From the NCBI GenBank assembly GCA_905116865.2, contig CAJHNH020004890.1:260001-324000 (forward strand): a DNA stretch of 64,000 nucleotides. Direction: 5' to 3'. Within the stretch, counting starts at the first letter, position 1. Each line of letters starts with the position of its first letter. The DNA is from Candidula unifasciata (lineage: Eukaryota > Mollusca > Gastropoda > Stylommatophora > Geomitridae). Of the stretch, positions 10,837 through 22,388 are shown one piece after another. Under the pieces are notes generated by a model. The model did no database searches, was not told the DNA's origin, and was given only the letters and a program-made list of their open reading frames with translations. A program made the translations under genes and the position numbers.

Positions 10837-11025
10837 CAGTTCTATGGGTCACAACCCTTTTTTTTGGGGTCAAATAACCCTTTCACAGGAGTCGCCTAAG
10901 ACCATCGGAAAACATATTTACTGAAGTTATGAATTAGCATAGAAATTAATTGGATGGTTGGGGGTCGCCACAAAATGAGGAACTATATTAAAGGGTCGCC
11001 ATATTAGGAAGGTTGAGAGCCACTG
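10837..11025 (+). mobile_element. SPIN-like non-autonomous hAT miniature element
   Basis: The element has 'cagttctatgggtc' on the left. Its interior landmarks are 'ccctttcacaggagtcgcct', 'aagaccatcggaaaaca', 'tggttgggggtcgccacaa', 'tgaggaactatattaaag' and 'ggaaggttgagagccactg'. From memory these match the vertebrate SPIN (SPACE INVADERS) hAT consensus, known for horizontal transfer and reported also in a pond snail. The left inverted end is shortened, and I found no clean 8-bp target duplication. It has no coding capacity. Confidence 0.75.
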
Positions 11026-11287
11026 GTCTAAAACTTGCAAACATTGATAATGATTAAGAGCCATTAGGACGTGAGATAGCCCAATCACTTTTTTGTAGAG
11101 TGATGTTTTTCTGGTTGTGGCAAGGTCAATTAAAATCCAAATGTCTCAATTGTATCAGATGTAGGACACAGGAGCATCCACTATGAACACAGACTGACTT
11201 TAACACCATCTTTGGTTAAAAAACAAAAACATGACTGACATGACCACCATCTTTGGTTAAAAACAATAATCTGACTGCACTATTTTT

Positions 11288-11560
11288 CATTGGCATCATT
11301 ATCATCATCATCTTGTGCCATTATCTGTCACACAGGGCTTACAGTTGATTCCTCCATTCCATTCTAGCCTGTGCAGTCGTTTCAGTGTCATGGATGGGAT
11401 CCAGTCCAACAGCTTTGGCCTCTCCCACTTACTTTTTAGAATTTCTTTTGGGTGTCCTTGTTTCCTCAATCCAAATGTTTTCTATTTAAGTACCTGTTTA
11501 GTGTTTCTCTGCTTCTACTCAGTAATGCTGAGTATGTCTGACCCCTGACCTCTGCAGAGC
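11288..11560 (-). repeat. LINE 3' end with (GAT)n tail
   Basis: It starts on the plus strand with 'atcatcatcatcttgtgcca', the reverse of a (GAT)n tail. The body resembles 34095-34440 (the 'agcctgtgcagtcgtttcagt' and 'atggatgggatccagtccaa' zones). It is a short decayed tail. Confidence 0.5.
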
Positions 11561-12414
11561 AGCATTCAATGAGTTTCTGTAGCAAAATTTGGTTTTCTTT
11601 TCACAAGATTGGGGAGTTGGCCCCATGCTCAGCTCTCCTCTTTCTCAGTGGGGTTTACTGACTGCTTATTTTATTAGTGAGATCTGGGAGATCTGGGTTG
11701 GTAAGACTGGGGACTTTTTTCTGTCTGGATTAAAAAATAAAATCCCAACCTGCACAGTTGTGGTGACAGCACTAGCCAGGGGTAAACACCCCTTTTCCCC
11801 CTTCTCCAGTGACACTACAGGAAGTGATGGCTGGTTTAACAGTTGAGTACTTTATGTTTACTCCAGTACTTATTTTCCCACTAAACTTGACTTAGCAAAG
11901 TCTCCACTGCAAGGTTGTCAGTCTGTTCATCATGCTCTGAATCAAGGCCGTGGGTTTAAGTTTAGACGTAATTCTTTGGTTAGCAAGTGCAGGTGTTTCA
12001 GAGGTCCTGGAATCAGTGCTAGCTCTGAGTTTGTGCAACACTCTAGTAGATAACCTGATGCTCTGTGCACATTGAGACACATGATAACACCCACCATAAT
12101 GAAGTCAGTCCCCTCTTACTGTTAAATGACCGAATTTACTACTGTCTCTGTGTATTAACTCTCAGCAAACTTTGTTTTTGTGTGTTCTATCTGCTTTCGT
12201 TTTTTTCCCACTAAACTTGCTTTTTTCTCTGCATATTCTTCCTACTACTCATGATCTCACCCAACTTTACTTTCTCCCTTGTATTCGCCACACTACTAAT
12301 TATCTCACTTAACTTCTTTTTCTGTATATTCACTCCACTACTTAATAACTCACTAAACTTTGTAAGTATTCACAAACTTAACATCTCATTAAACTTAACT
12401 TTCTCTGAGTATTC
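11561..12414. other. Intergenic stretch with SINE scraps
   Basis: About 11690-11800 resembles family S5 ('ggtgacagcactagccag'). After 12120 there are degenerate repeats of 'cccactaaacttgctttt' and 'actactaattatctcactt' type. No gene seen. Confidence 0.5.
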
Positions 12415-12510
12415 TGCTGTTGGCACATTTTTTGTCTTTCCAGACGATAGTGTTATATTGTTCTGTGAGGAAGCATGGGACTCGCAGCCCAAGCCGATGG
12501 CGAGTAGGGC
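12415..12510 (-). repeat. Fragment of dispersed repeat R2
   Basis: It matches the reverse complement of about 60140-60240 ('ccagacgatagtgttatatt', 'gaggaagcatgggactcgca'). Confidence 0.55.
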
Positions 12511-12779
12511 TAGCAAAATGTGCCTACATTAAGAGGTCTTCTACAATCAAAGCATGGGATTTCAGGACGGTTGTTGCTGTCATATGATATCACAATGCCT
12601 TGTGTTTAGGAATTGAGGTGGAGGCAGTCACTGCTGCTCCCTTCTGCTGGCTTGAGAATCAGCTAAACACACATATTATTGTAACTGAGTCACAGAGCAT
12701 GCTGAGAAAGGTCAAGACATGCATGCCCCGTACAGAGAGACAAGATAGCTTCAGAGATCCTGGCTAGTTAGCATCCTCT

Positions 12780-13075
12780 GGATATTTTTTCCAGGTCATG
12801 CCAGTGTGTTGGGAAATGATTAGACAATTAGACTGGCCAGCTCTGCACCACTTGATGGTGAATTAATGTATGACAGACTAGATGTTGTCAGGGCCCTTTA
12901 GGAGTGAGCAAATTACAGCTGAGGAGAGTGGAGCTGCAAAGAGTTACCCGGGGATCTGCATTTTTCAATCAGTCACTGATACCATTGGAATTGGAACTCT
13001 TCTCTTGCTGCTAAAGATGGAGACAGAGCACGGAGTGTCCCGAGAGCTGTGAAATCAATTCCTAATTCAACATTT
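12780..13075 (+). pseudogene. RNase H-type LINE relic
   Basis: The plus-strand translation shows PGHASVLGND, then RLASSAPLDGELMYDRLDVV with a stop between, which is the end of an RNase H domain. The C-terminal block (GTLLLLLKMETEHG) resembles 23041-23137. Confidence 0.65.
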
Positions 13076-13189
13076 AGATGCTCAGCTGTCATCCTTTCTG
13101 CAGTCATTTCTTCATTCATTCTCATTCCCTTCCTGATGTGATTTCTTTAAAGCAACAAGGTCTCTGAGGATTCACTCCACTACTTATTG

Positions 13190-13442
13190 TCTTGGCAGCT
13201 GTCATGGTGTAGTGGCTAGACACTTGCCTGTGGATCTGAAAGTTGTGGGTCCAGATCCGAAAGAAGCTTGACATTTTATCAAAATTACCCATCTCCCAGG
13301 TCTAAAATGGTACCAGGTAAAGTCCAGGGAAGTAAAGGCAGCCAGCATGAGGTTGACCGTATCATCCATTGAGAGTCAATAAAATATAGGTCTATCCCTA
13401 TATGCCTGAAAGCGTGGAAAAGAGTCCTTTACTTATCTTATT
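13190..13442 (+). repeat. tRNA-derived SINE family S3, copy
   Basis: An A-box-like 'tggtgtagtggctagac' and a B-box-like 'gggtccagatcc' are followed by the S3 body ('taccaggtaaagtcca', 'gttgaccgtatcatccatt', 'aaatataggtctatccctat', 'ggaaaagagtccttta'). Confidence 0.8.
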
Positions 13443-13460
13443 GAAATTAACCTTCTTCAA

Positions 13461-13690
13461 GTATTGTATTGACTCCACTACTTCCCTCTGTAGGTTATGG
13501 GGCTTGTGTATTGTATCCACTCCACTACTTCCCTCTGTAGCTTATGGGGCTTGTGTATTGTATCCACTCCACTACTTCCCTCTGTAGCTTATGGGGCTTG
13601 TGTATTGTATCCACTCCACTACTTCCCTCTGTAGGTTATGGGGCTTGTGTATTGTATCCACTCCACTACTTCCCTCTGTAGGTTATGGGG
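13461..13690 (+). repeat. 47-bp minisatellite, 5 copies
   Basis: 'cactacttccctctgtag' recurs at 13476, 13523, 13570, 13617 and 13664. It directly follows the end of an S3 SINE. Confidence 0.95.
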
Positions 13691-13761
13691 CAAATAATCA
13701 AAACTGTGTCAGAGTGTACAGCTGATGAACACTAGAAAGAAGAAGACTCTACTACTTATGT

Positions 13762-13983
13762 TCTCACCGTGTTTGATTTCTGTGTTGGTTATCAACATTA
13801 TTGTCTCCTTGTCTTGTAATCTTGTTGTCACTCACCGTGTTTGATTTCTGTGTGGGTTATCAACATTATTGTCTCCTTGTATTGTCTTGTAATCTTGTTG
13901 TCACTCACCGTGTTTGATTTCTGTGTTGGTTATCAGCATTATTGTCTCCTTGTATTGTCTTGTAATCTTGTTGTCACTCACCG
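13762..13983 (+). repeat. 69-73-bp tandem repeat, 3 copies
   Basis: 'ctcaccgtgtttgatttctg' occurs at 13762, 13831 and 13904, and a partial unit starts at 13977. The first unit is 4 bp shorter. Confidence 0.9.
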
Positions 13984-14412
13984 GAGTCTGCATGCCGGCC
14001 AAGTCATTTTGTTTGCATTATGACACTTTCACAAAGAAAACACACCTATCTCACATAAAGTTATAGAATGCTTTCAGGCCATCATAGACCAGTACAGATG
14101 ACACAGGTGTAAAACATGTCATTTTCACTTTTTCAGTGCAAATCCCTTTATTGATAACATTTTCTCATTCTGAGGACAAACCAAAAGATCATCTAGACAT
14201 TGGTTTTCCCTGTCAATAAAACTGACCACAAAAGGTTTGAGGCTGTGGGGGGAATCACCAAGGAAAGCATATCAGTGGATACATACACACATGTATTGGT
14301 TGTAAGTGAATGACAAGTAAATGTATACAGACAACTTTAAAACATAAAAGTGACATGTAAATGACTAAAAACATCAAAATGGGAATCCATGAATCGTCTT
14401 AGTGATTGATTG

Positions 14413-14492
14413 GATTGGACAAAGTTCAGGTAACTGAATTGACTGGACAAAGTTCAGGTAACTGAATGGACTGGACAAAGTTCAGGAAAAGA
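14413..14492 (+). repeat. Short tandem repeat, about 28 bp, 3 copies
   Basis: Three copies of 'ggacaaagttcagg' with spacer 'taactgaat'. Confidence 0.75.
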
Positions 14493-14852
14493 GAGTTACT
14501 CCCCTTGGAAAAATAGTAGACTGTATGGGGGCTGTATGTTCATGTAAGTAAACTATTACAGCTGATGGCTGGGTGGCCCCATCTTTGATACAATGTCAAA
14601 GATGTTGGAATCTAAATAATGACAACACATTATACATCTTATAAACATAAAGCAAGTTACTCATCAAGCAAGGGAGAATACATAATTTAAGAAAAAAAAA
14701 AAAAAAGAAGAAGAGTGCCAACATTAAAGATGTGATAGAACAATAAAATTATCTAAGAGAGCCTGAGATCAAGTTTCCCAGGGGAAATGAAAAAAAACAA
14801 CTGATGAATCTAGTCATAAATATATCATGTACTGAGTAGTCGTCTGACCATA

Positions 14853-15182
14853 GCTGTGTGTGCACTGTCATGGATTAAGTTCAACCTTACCTGTGTGCAC
14901 TGTCATGGATTAAGTTCAGCCTTACCTGTGTGCACTGTCATGGATTAAGTTCAACCTTACCTGTGTGCACTGTCATGAACTGAGCTGTCCGACCTAATCA
15001 ATATGTGCACTGTCATGCATGCAGTCAGAACTGATCTGTGTGCACTGTCATGCATTCAGTCAGAACTGATCTGTGTGAACTGTCATGCATTCAGTCAGAT
15101 CTGATCTTTGTGCACTGTCATACATTCAGTCAGACCTGATCTGTGTGAACTGTCATGCATCCAGTCAGATCTGATCTGTGTG
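14853..15182 (+). repeat. 35-40-bp minisatellite, about 9 copies
   Basis: 'tgcactgtcatg' (later 'tgaactgtcatg') recurs at 14861, 14896, 14931, 14966, 15006 and 15041, then further to about 15180. Two sub-types are visible: 'attaagttcaacctta' in the first half and 'cattcagtcagaactgat' in the second. Confidence 0.9.
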
Positions 15183-15479
15183 TAAGTTTGAAAAAAAAAA
15201 AGAGAGATAAAAAACCATTGTGAGACTACAGCTGCATGGATAGTGCCACCTATTTTTTAAATAGACTAATATCTCCATGTGGGTTGTGGGGCCTGCTGTT
15301 GGGGGAATAGAAGAGTAGACCCACTACACCTTGACAAGCGGCGGTTGTGAAAAGTGACTAAGAATTTGCCGAAATCAGATGTGTTGGGCGGAAAGGTGCA
15401 GACATCTCAGCCTAGCTGTAAACCTCAATGAGCCAACCATCTTTTTAAGGGTGTATAGAGAAGCAGAAGTATTAAGACC

Positions 15480-15755
15480 AATGAGCACTGATGGGTGAGG
15501 TCGACATAACACCGACCGCTTTGACTTTCCTGGTCACTATTTCAGGCTGGATCAACATGGGAGCATTAGACTCATTCAGATCTATCCTGCATACAGATTC
15601 AAACCCAAGGCCTTCACAATGACAACACTGTGTCTGGCCACTGCATCCCCACAGTTTCCAAATCAATGATTGAAAATCTGCCTTAGTGTAGAAGATTGAA
15701 CCCTGACCACTGTGTCGGCCAGCAAGTGCACTAGCCACTATGCCAGTACAGCGCA
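15480..15755 (-). repeat. tRNA-derived SINE family S4, copy
   Basis: The minus strand opens with an A-box-like 'tggcatagtggctagtgc' and a B-box-like 'agggttcaatc', followed by a body with 'tgagtctaatgctcccatg'. It is related to 17705-17925. Confidence 0.6.
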
Positions 15756-17360
15756 CTGTGATAACTGGAATGGAAAGAAGAAAGCTCTTATGTCGTTGTA
15801 CAAGCCAATAGTTGACAACAATGCTCCTGAAATCTCAGGCACTTATTGTGGAAAATTCTGCTTAATGTGTGCTGGTTGAATGTTGAATTACAAAGGGAAA
15901 TCACAGCACCAAGGATGTTCCCATAAGCGCTCCATCCCCATATTTAGCAGCAAGCATAGATTTCCAGTTCTGATGGTGTCAGTTACACTCTGATTGTATG
16001 ACCTTTCCCTTGAATTTTGAGCGTCAGCCAGATTCGCTAGTCACTCCTTGCAGCACCATTCTCCTCAGACTGTTTATGCTTCGACACTGTTGATCACTGG
16101 CTCCCAGAGGGCCCTAACAACATATGTTGTGCAGAATCAGCCAGTCTATCTGCCTGTGTCAATGATGGAAACAACCATAGTTATTTTCTCATATATAACC
16201 AAGATCTTCATGGTTAACCTGAGACAACACATTCAGGGCCCCACGTATCAAGTGTTCAGAATGATACAGATCATATTGATTGGTGAACATCCTGATTGTT
16301 TTATTAAGTGAACAGAGAGGATTTCAAAAAACTATATGCAGATCTTGTCACAATTTGTCAATTGTAAATATATATGGTATGGCTACCTGCTCAGCTTCAA
16401 AGTGTCAACCACTTTCAATGTACTGTATCTTCGTTATAGAAGACAAACAAGCCAAGAAGCAACTAAACATGAACCAGCCTAGTCCCATGCTTGCAATGTG
16501 ATATGCTCAACAATACAGACAGGCAGACACAACAATAAACTGACAACATACATCATGTGAGGAAAAAACAACAACAGGTCTCAATTAATCATGTTTTACA
16601 CAACAAAGCTGTTGACGATATCAATTTCAGTTTAATTATCAGTGGAATGGACAGCAGAATGTGAGTCCTGCAGAATGTACCAATGACACAGTTTCTACAT
16701 CCAAGGGGAATTATCATCACCACTGCTACCCATCAAGTCATGGATTGCAAACTGTTCCTCCCCACAACCCTTAATGGCAGAAGTGGAAATTGATGATGAT
16801 GATGACACAGCAGGATAATGGTGAGGCATACAATGAACAAAACAAGACCTGAAAAGCTGATTAATTTGAAACACCCTGATTCTACATGAAGTTATGAAGC
16901 AAACAGTTGCAAATTTCCTACAATAAAATACAATAAAAAAATTGCAACAATAACTTTCCTACAATAAAAATGCAACAATTCACAACCTTTTATTCCGTGG
17001 AATGTCAGGAGAAAAAATTAGCGATAAAATTCTGAAATATGAGCAGAACGAACAAATAATGGAATATTTGTAGGGGCTATTGGAAAAGAGCAAAATATAG
17101 AAAAAGCTAGCACACAATTGAAATGACAATGAAACAAATCATCAGGCACAGTGGTAATACATTATTTCTTAGAATACAAATGACAACCATATTTGAGGAA
17201 TGGATAGTTACAAGTCACAACCGTTGAATGAGATATGTCTGTGTGGCAAAACCTCTGTGAGCACACTATCTGTTCCCAGCTGAACCTGTTAAACTGACAT
17301 ATCATGTTTGTTATTTCTCTTAGTCGCAATCAAGTCCCCAGATCATGCCTCTCAAACTGA
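15756..17360. other. Intergenic stretch, no gene seen
   Basis: AT-rich sequence with a (GAT)n run near 16790-16805. The open frames (for example 16048-16311 on the plus strand) show no recognisable domain and no splice context, and I do not support them as genes. Confidence 0.6.
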
Positions 17361-17365
17361 GGACT

Positions 17366-17710
17366 TGTAAAGGACTCTTGTCACGTCACTGTCACTCAGG
17401 CATATTGGTAAAATGTTTGATTATCCACTAGTAAAGGACTCTTGTCACGTCACTGTCACTCAGGCATATTGGTAAAATGATTGATCATCAACTATTTAAG
17501 GATTCTTGTCACGTCACTGTCACTCAGGCATATTGATAAATTGATTGAACATCCACTAGTAAAGGACTCTTGTCACGTCACTGTCACTCAGGCATATTGG
17601 TAAAATGAATGAACATCCACTAGTAAAGGACTCTTGTCACGTCACTGTCACTCAGGCATATTGGTAAAATGATTGAACATCCACTAGTAAAGGATTCTTG
17701 TCACTTGGTG
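17366..17710 (+). repeat. 65-bp minisatellite, about 5.5 copies
   Basis: The core 'ttgtcacgtcactgtcactc' recurs about every 65 bp from 17378. The last unit is cut where an S4 SINE starts. Confidence 0.9.
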
Positions 17711-17925
17711 GGTGATTTGGTCACATCATGCCGGCCACCTTTACTTTCCAGGACTGTACCTGGTATCCACTCAAGGTTGGGTCGACCTGGGAGCTAAGGT
17801 CATTTCTGAAGAAAGCCCGGTTGTGCCAGGACTTGAACCACCAGCCTTTCAATCCACAAAGGCATATTGGGGATAGCCTCATATTTGTACATAGATCAGT
17901 CGGCTACTAAGTGGTGTCGCTAACA
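17705..17925 (-). repeat. SINE family S4-like copy
   Basis: On the minus strand a head near 'agtagccgactgatc' precedes a B-box-like 'ggttcaagtcc' and a body with 'gggtcgacccaac'-type sequence in reverse. Divergent. Confidence 0.45.
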
Positions 17926-18087
17926 TGACAACAGCCATCTTTACATCCCAGGGCATTTCTACGAACCTATTACAGGTTTGGCCAAGCAAGGGCTGTAAAT
18001 CCTGGACAATTAATACAGAAGCCAAACAGTTTCTCCAGGCCTCGGAAATGTGGTATTATAGAAGAATACTTGGACAGCCAAGAAGAG

Positions 18088-18350
18088 CAAAAAAGTTTTG
18101 AAAAATGCGAGTGCTCAAAGACAACTTATCACAATTATCAGAAAGAGATGGTCATCATTTTTTGGGTCATGTTATGAGAAGAAAGAATCTGGAACACATC
18201 TGACCACTGGAAAGATCTTTGAAAAAATAATAAAAGAAAGACAACACGAGCCAATTCCTGACAGCTTTTTGCTAGAGCACTGAGGGGTGTCAACATAAGA
18301 AAACTGATACATGCTGTTATAGACTGCAGATTGTGATGAAGCAAATTCAC
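18088..18350 (+). repeat. LINE C-terminal/3' tail (family L3), copy
   Basis: It shares 'ggtcatgttatgagaag', 'gaccactggaaagatct' and 'ttcctgacagc' with 41660-41900, 49690-49950, 54035-54330 and 61262-61517. The translation resembles the 'FFGHVMRR...TTGKI...RQREKILDSL' end of non-LTR ORF2 proteins. Confidence 0.7.
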
Positions 18351-18999
18351 CTTGGATTCAGGTCTGCATGCTCACAGTTGCTTTACCGACACATTATATT
18401 GTACAGTTTAAAAACTGTTAACAAGAATATTGAAACTGTACATAATAAACCATATCAAAATATAACAGACAAAATATATATTTACATATGATAAACTTAT
18501 AGGAAAAGTGTGCTTCTTAAGTGAGGAGAAATGCAAAACTGAAGTAATACAATAAAAGAAATGCAAAAATATAGCAATATATTAAAAGAAAATGGAATAA
18601 TGTGAAGAAATACATTAATGAAATGCAAAAGTGAAGTGATGCATATTAAAAAAAAAAAAAAGACATGAGAAAAATAAATATGAGAGTCAAGTTTCTCAGA
18701 ACCAAGTTTTTTGATCAGTTGATCAGCACATGTCTACAGATCGAGTGAAATGGGGGCACTGCAGTTCCTCAGTGCCTAGTCAACGAGCTGTCATTGCTGT
18801 AGATGTGGAACCACAAGACATTTGTGACTGCATATCTCTCCTAGATTGGCCATGTTTTTAAACAGCTCTGACTACTTTCTGTCAGCCAAAATGACCTCAA
18901 GATGTAAGTCTGCTTTCTATGTTCTGTTGCTGTGAATTAGCAAGTGAAGAAAAAACATAGGTACCTTTGGCTGCCAACAGCCTTTGTGATGTGACCTTA

Positions 19000-19450
19000 T
19001 CATCATTATCATGTTCTGTGCCAGTAAGTAGAGGCTGTCATGGTTCACTAACTCACACGATTTCCAGAATCACAAATCAGGTCAATGCTTGTCTCTCTCT
19101 CTCCATCCATGTGACCACCTAGATATTTATCCTATCTCTCTGTCTTCCTCTTGCTCTCTTTCTATCAATCTTAGCACCAGCCAATACCAAGTTCCCAAGT
19201 CCAATCCTGTTTATAACATGTCCAAGAAACACTGACCGACTACTTGGAATTGTTCTAACCAGTTTCAGACTTTCATCTGTCTCCATCAGCATTGCTGCTT
19301 TGTTGATATCATTCTTTGTTTTCTTCTCAAAGAACCATATCTCTGCCATGAGTAAATGTTTTTCAGCTACTCTACTTATTGTCTATGCTTTGCATGTATA
19401 TAACAGTAGAGGTTCTACACAGCACTTTACCATACTTTTTCCTCACTGCA
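19000..19450 (-). pseudogene. LINE RT C-terminal fragment
   Basis: Minus-strand frame 19349-19119 includes FLGHVINRIGLGNLV and RKRARGRQRDR, the usual basic C-terminal block of RTE-type ORF2. No RT core is present. Confidence 0.6.
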
Positions 19451-19639
19451 ACTGACATTGTATGGGTGAGTGAGTGTCTTTTGCATCCCGCTAAAGGCCA
19501 CATCTAACTAAAGTGATCTGCTTGATATACAAAAAACAGAAACTGCCATGAATGTACAAGTCCATGATCAATCAGCCCTGTCTTTACTGCCAGTATTTAC
19601 CACTCTTTAGGACATGTATGAAAGAATGGCAGCCATGAA

Positions 19640-19860
19640 AGTGCAGCAGCTAAACACTCAGCTAATGGCCCAAAGGTCTGGTGTTCAAATCTGCCCAGAG
19701 CCATATTATAAAAAATGACCTTGACTTCCAGGTTGACCTAGCCAGGCAATCTTGGGAAGTCAAGATGCCTATATCACTCACTCAGTGCTGATTGCCCATA
19801 CAAATATGAGTCTAGTATTGTATGTTCAGTGCTGCACTGGCATCAACAGTTTACATTTTT
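19640..19860 (+). repeat. SINE family S3, divergent copy
   Basis: It has an A-box-like 'gcagctaaacactcagctaa', a B-box-like 'ggtgttcaaatc', then 'gaccttgacttccaggttga' and 'atgagtctagtattgtatg'. Confidence 0.55.
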
Positions 19861-19889
19861 TTAAAAAGATAGGATGGACCTGAGCCCCA

Positions 19890-20050
19890 GCATTTAAGGC
19901 TGCAAGGCTAATCATCAAAATGAACTGCAGGTTAGAATTCTTGTTTTCCCTTTTTGATAGAATAAAATTGTCATCCTCTGACAGAGGTTTCAAACCTCAG
20001 TCTCTCAAATGAAAGCCTAGCATTCTAATTGCTTGGCCAGCCACTCTACA
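19890..20050 (-). repeat. SINE family S5, copy
   Basis: The minus strand has 'tggccaagcaattagaatgc' and a B-box-like 'gaggtttgaaacc'. It is related to 24600-24790. Confidence 0.5.
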
Positions 20051-20415
20051 TAGACCCATACTGCCTCACTGTAAGGTCATAAACGAGACCAATAGCCCAA
20101 TCTATATAATATACACCCAATAACAAGTTAATAATAAAGTCTTAGAGATCAATGATGTCAGCCTTCAAACTAGAAATGACACTTCATTGACTGATTATAC
20201 ATTCCTATTAGCAGTCTTCCCATACAAACGAAGAACAGTCAGACATAATACAGACTGACAAGCTACAACACAGAAACAGACAGGTAGACAGACATGCACA
20301 CAGAAAGGTGGATATTAGTAGAAAGACAGAAATGTCAAAACTTGCCAGTCCGAATAGATTCCATATTTGCTGGTGTATTTACTACACTATAACAATCACA
20401 TTACTCATCCAACAT

Positions 20416-21770
20416 CTTCTTCTTCTTCTGCCTTTCTATCCCCCAATGGAGCATAGGCCCTCTACCAACTCACGCCAAGTCATTCTATCCTTCGCCATTG
20501 CATGGAGCTCTCCCCATGTCCTCCCACTCTTTCTAACCTCATTCTCCAGCTCTCTTCTCCATGTGTTTTTTGGCCTTCCTTTATTCCTATGCCCCTGTGG
20601 GTTCCAATGCAAAGACATTCTAGTTATGCTGTTCTCCTGTTTTCTCAGTGTGTGCCCTATCCAACGCCAGCGTCTTTTCCTCACCTCCTGATCCACTGGA
20701 GCCTGTTTAGTTCTCTCCCAAAGTTCTACATTAGTTATTATACCATTTTATTCCCTCTATTCTGCACAGGCACCAGTTAATAAATGTCTGTAATTTATTA
20801 GTAATTGCCTTGGTTGTTCTCCATGTTTCCGCCCCATACAATAGTACTGATTTGACATTAGAATTAAAAATGTTTAGTTTAGTATTTCTTTTAATTTCTT
20901 TTGACCTCCACAAATTCCCTGGTGCTATGAAAGCCCCTCTTGCCTTTTGTATTCTTATTTTAATATCTCTATCAGTTCCTCCATCTTTATCTACATTACT
21001 GCCTAAATAGGTGTACGACTCCACGTCTTGGAGTGGGGTGCCATTAAGAGAAACCACATTACTATTTGCCTAATTTACTCTCATTATCTTTGTCTTTCCT
21101 TTATGGATTTTCAGACCAAGCTGCTGTGATCTCGCATTAAGTATATTTAATTTATCTTGTATCTGATTCCGTGAATGGGACAGAAGAGCAATATCATCAG
21201 CGAAGTCCAGATCATCAAGCTGTTTTGTAGGGGTCCACTGAATTCCATTCTTGGTGTTAGCATTTACTGTTTTCATAGTCCAGTCTATAGCCAGTAAAAG
21301 TAAGAGAGGCGACAAAAGACATCCCTGTCGCACACCTGTTTTTATTTCAAATGCATCTGTTAGCTTTCCCCCATGAAGAACTCGACATTTCATGTCTTTA
21401 TATGTTGCCTTTATTAAGTTGATAATTTTCTGTGGGATTCCATAGTGCCCCATCAATTTCCAGAGAGATTCCCTATCAATGCTGTCAAACGCTTTTTCAT
21501 AGTCTATAAATCCAATGTAAAGTGGTGAGTTCAGTTCAATGCTTTGCTCTATTATAATACATAATGTGGCTATCTGATCAGTACAGGATCTGTTTGACCG
21601 AAAACCTGCCTGCTCATCTCTTAGCATTTTATCAATAGCATCTTTTAATCTTTCCAAAATAATTCTACTTAATATTTTTCCAGGAACTGACAGTAACATA
21701 ATTCTTCTATAGTTGTTGGATAAACATTTCTGTAATAGCTTTAATATCCAAAGAAATAAAATATCCTGTT
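20416..21770 (-). mobile_element. 5'-truncated RTE-like LINE (family L2), copy 1
   Basis: The minus strand runs from the conserved NNYRRIMLLSVPGKI block through RT to the C-terminus and ends in an (AGA)n tail, seen as 'tcttcttcttctgcc' at about 20417. The same family and tail occur at 38389-39392. It lies in the intergenic stretch. I could not define a target duplication. Confidence 0.85.
20436..21714 (-). pseudogene. LINE ORF2 remnant: reverse transcriptase and C-terminal region
   Basis: Frames 21699-21070 (RT core), 21057-20731 and 20696-20436 (C-terminus) are consecutive pieces of one ORF broken by a stop near 21065 and a shift near 20740. The RT core keeps QAGFRSNRSCTDQI, FIDYEKAFDSID, TGVRQGCLLSP and catalytic FADDIALLSH. 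The C-terminus keeps KRRWRWIGHTLRK and GRPKNTWRRELE. It has no endonuclease, so it is dead. Confidence 0.85.
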
Positions 21771-22084
21771 CAACCTATTTTTTTTTTAATAACTGGGATA
21801 TATGGTGTCAACTGTATTTTCCCTGTGTACTTTTGCTATTTTATTGTATATTTCAGTAATATACAGAAATCAACATGCTTCACACCCTGAGAATGGTTGC
21901 TTGTAAGACAATATATAACAGCTGCATGCTGTGCTACAGACACAATCAATGGCATACATCTTTGTGTTGTAGAATTTACTTGTAGACAACATTAGTAGTT
22001 ATAAAATGATCTCATGTTTCAAGCATTAAAACACAAAGTTACATCAAAAAACATGTAAACTGAAATGAATTACATAACCACTCT

Positions 22085-22365
22085 TGGTGTTCACCAGCTG
22101 TAAACTCTGGTGGAAAGTTTTCGTTGTTCCACTTCTGTTCTTCAGTTTTGTTCCAGAACTTGAGTTTTGCATGCATATCTATTTTACAAATCTGGCTTAT
22201 TTGCATGCAGACTGATGGTTTCTCACCTCTCAGGAAGATTTTCCACTTCTGTTCTTCAGTTTTGTTCCAGAACTTGAGTTTTGCATGTATATCTATTTTA
22301 CAAATCTGGCTTATTTGCATGCAGACTGATGGTTTCTCACCTCTCAGGAAGATGAGTTGTGACTG
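22085..22365 (-). repeat. 'FWNK' repeat, two copies in tandem
   Basis: The minus-strand open frame contains two units that each carry QISQICKID, HAKLKFWNKTEEQKW and then NFPPEFTAGEH (complete only in one). The two units are nearly identical at the DNA level (offset about 117 bp). The protein family is not recognised. The same frame is open in the 50701-50976 copy. Confidence 0.75.
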
Positions 22366-22388
22366 TGAAGGAAAAACCCCTAAATAAA

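Noticed and set aside
16048..16311. 87-codon plus-strand ORF in intergenic DNA
   Set aside because: No domain, poor start context, no splice or poly(A) support.
13461..17710. Possible CRISPR-like arrays (several regular repeats)
   Set aside because: The units are contiguous tandem repeats without unique spacers, in a eukaryotic genome with no cas genes.
20416..21770. Target-site duplication for LINE L2 copy 1
   Set aside because: The flanks only show an inverted match (atccaaca / tgttggat), which is not a direct duplication.
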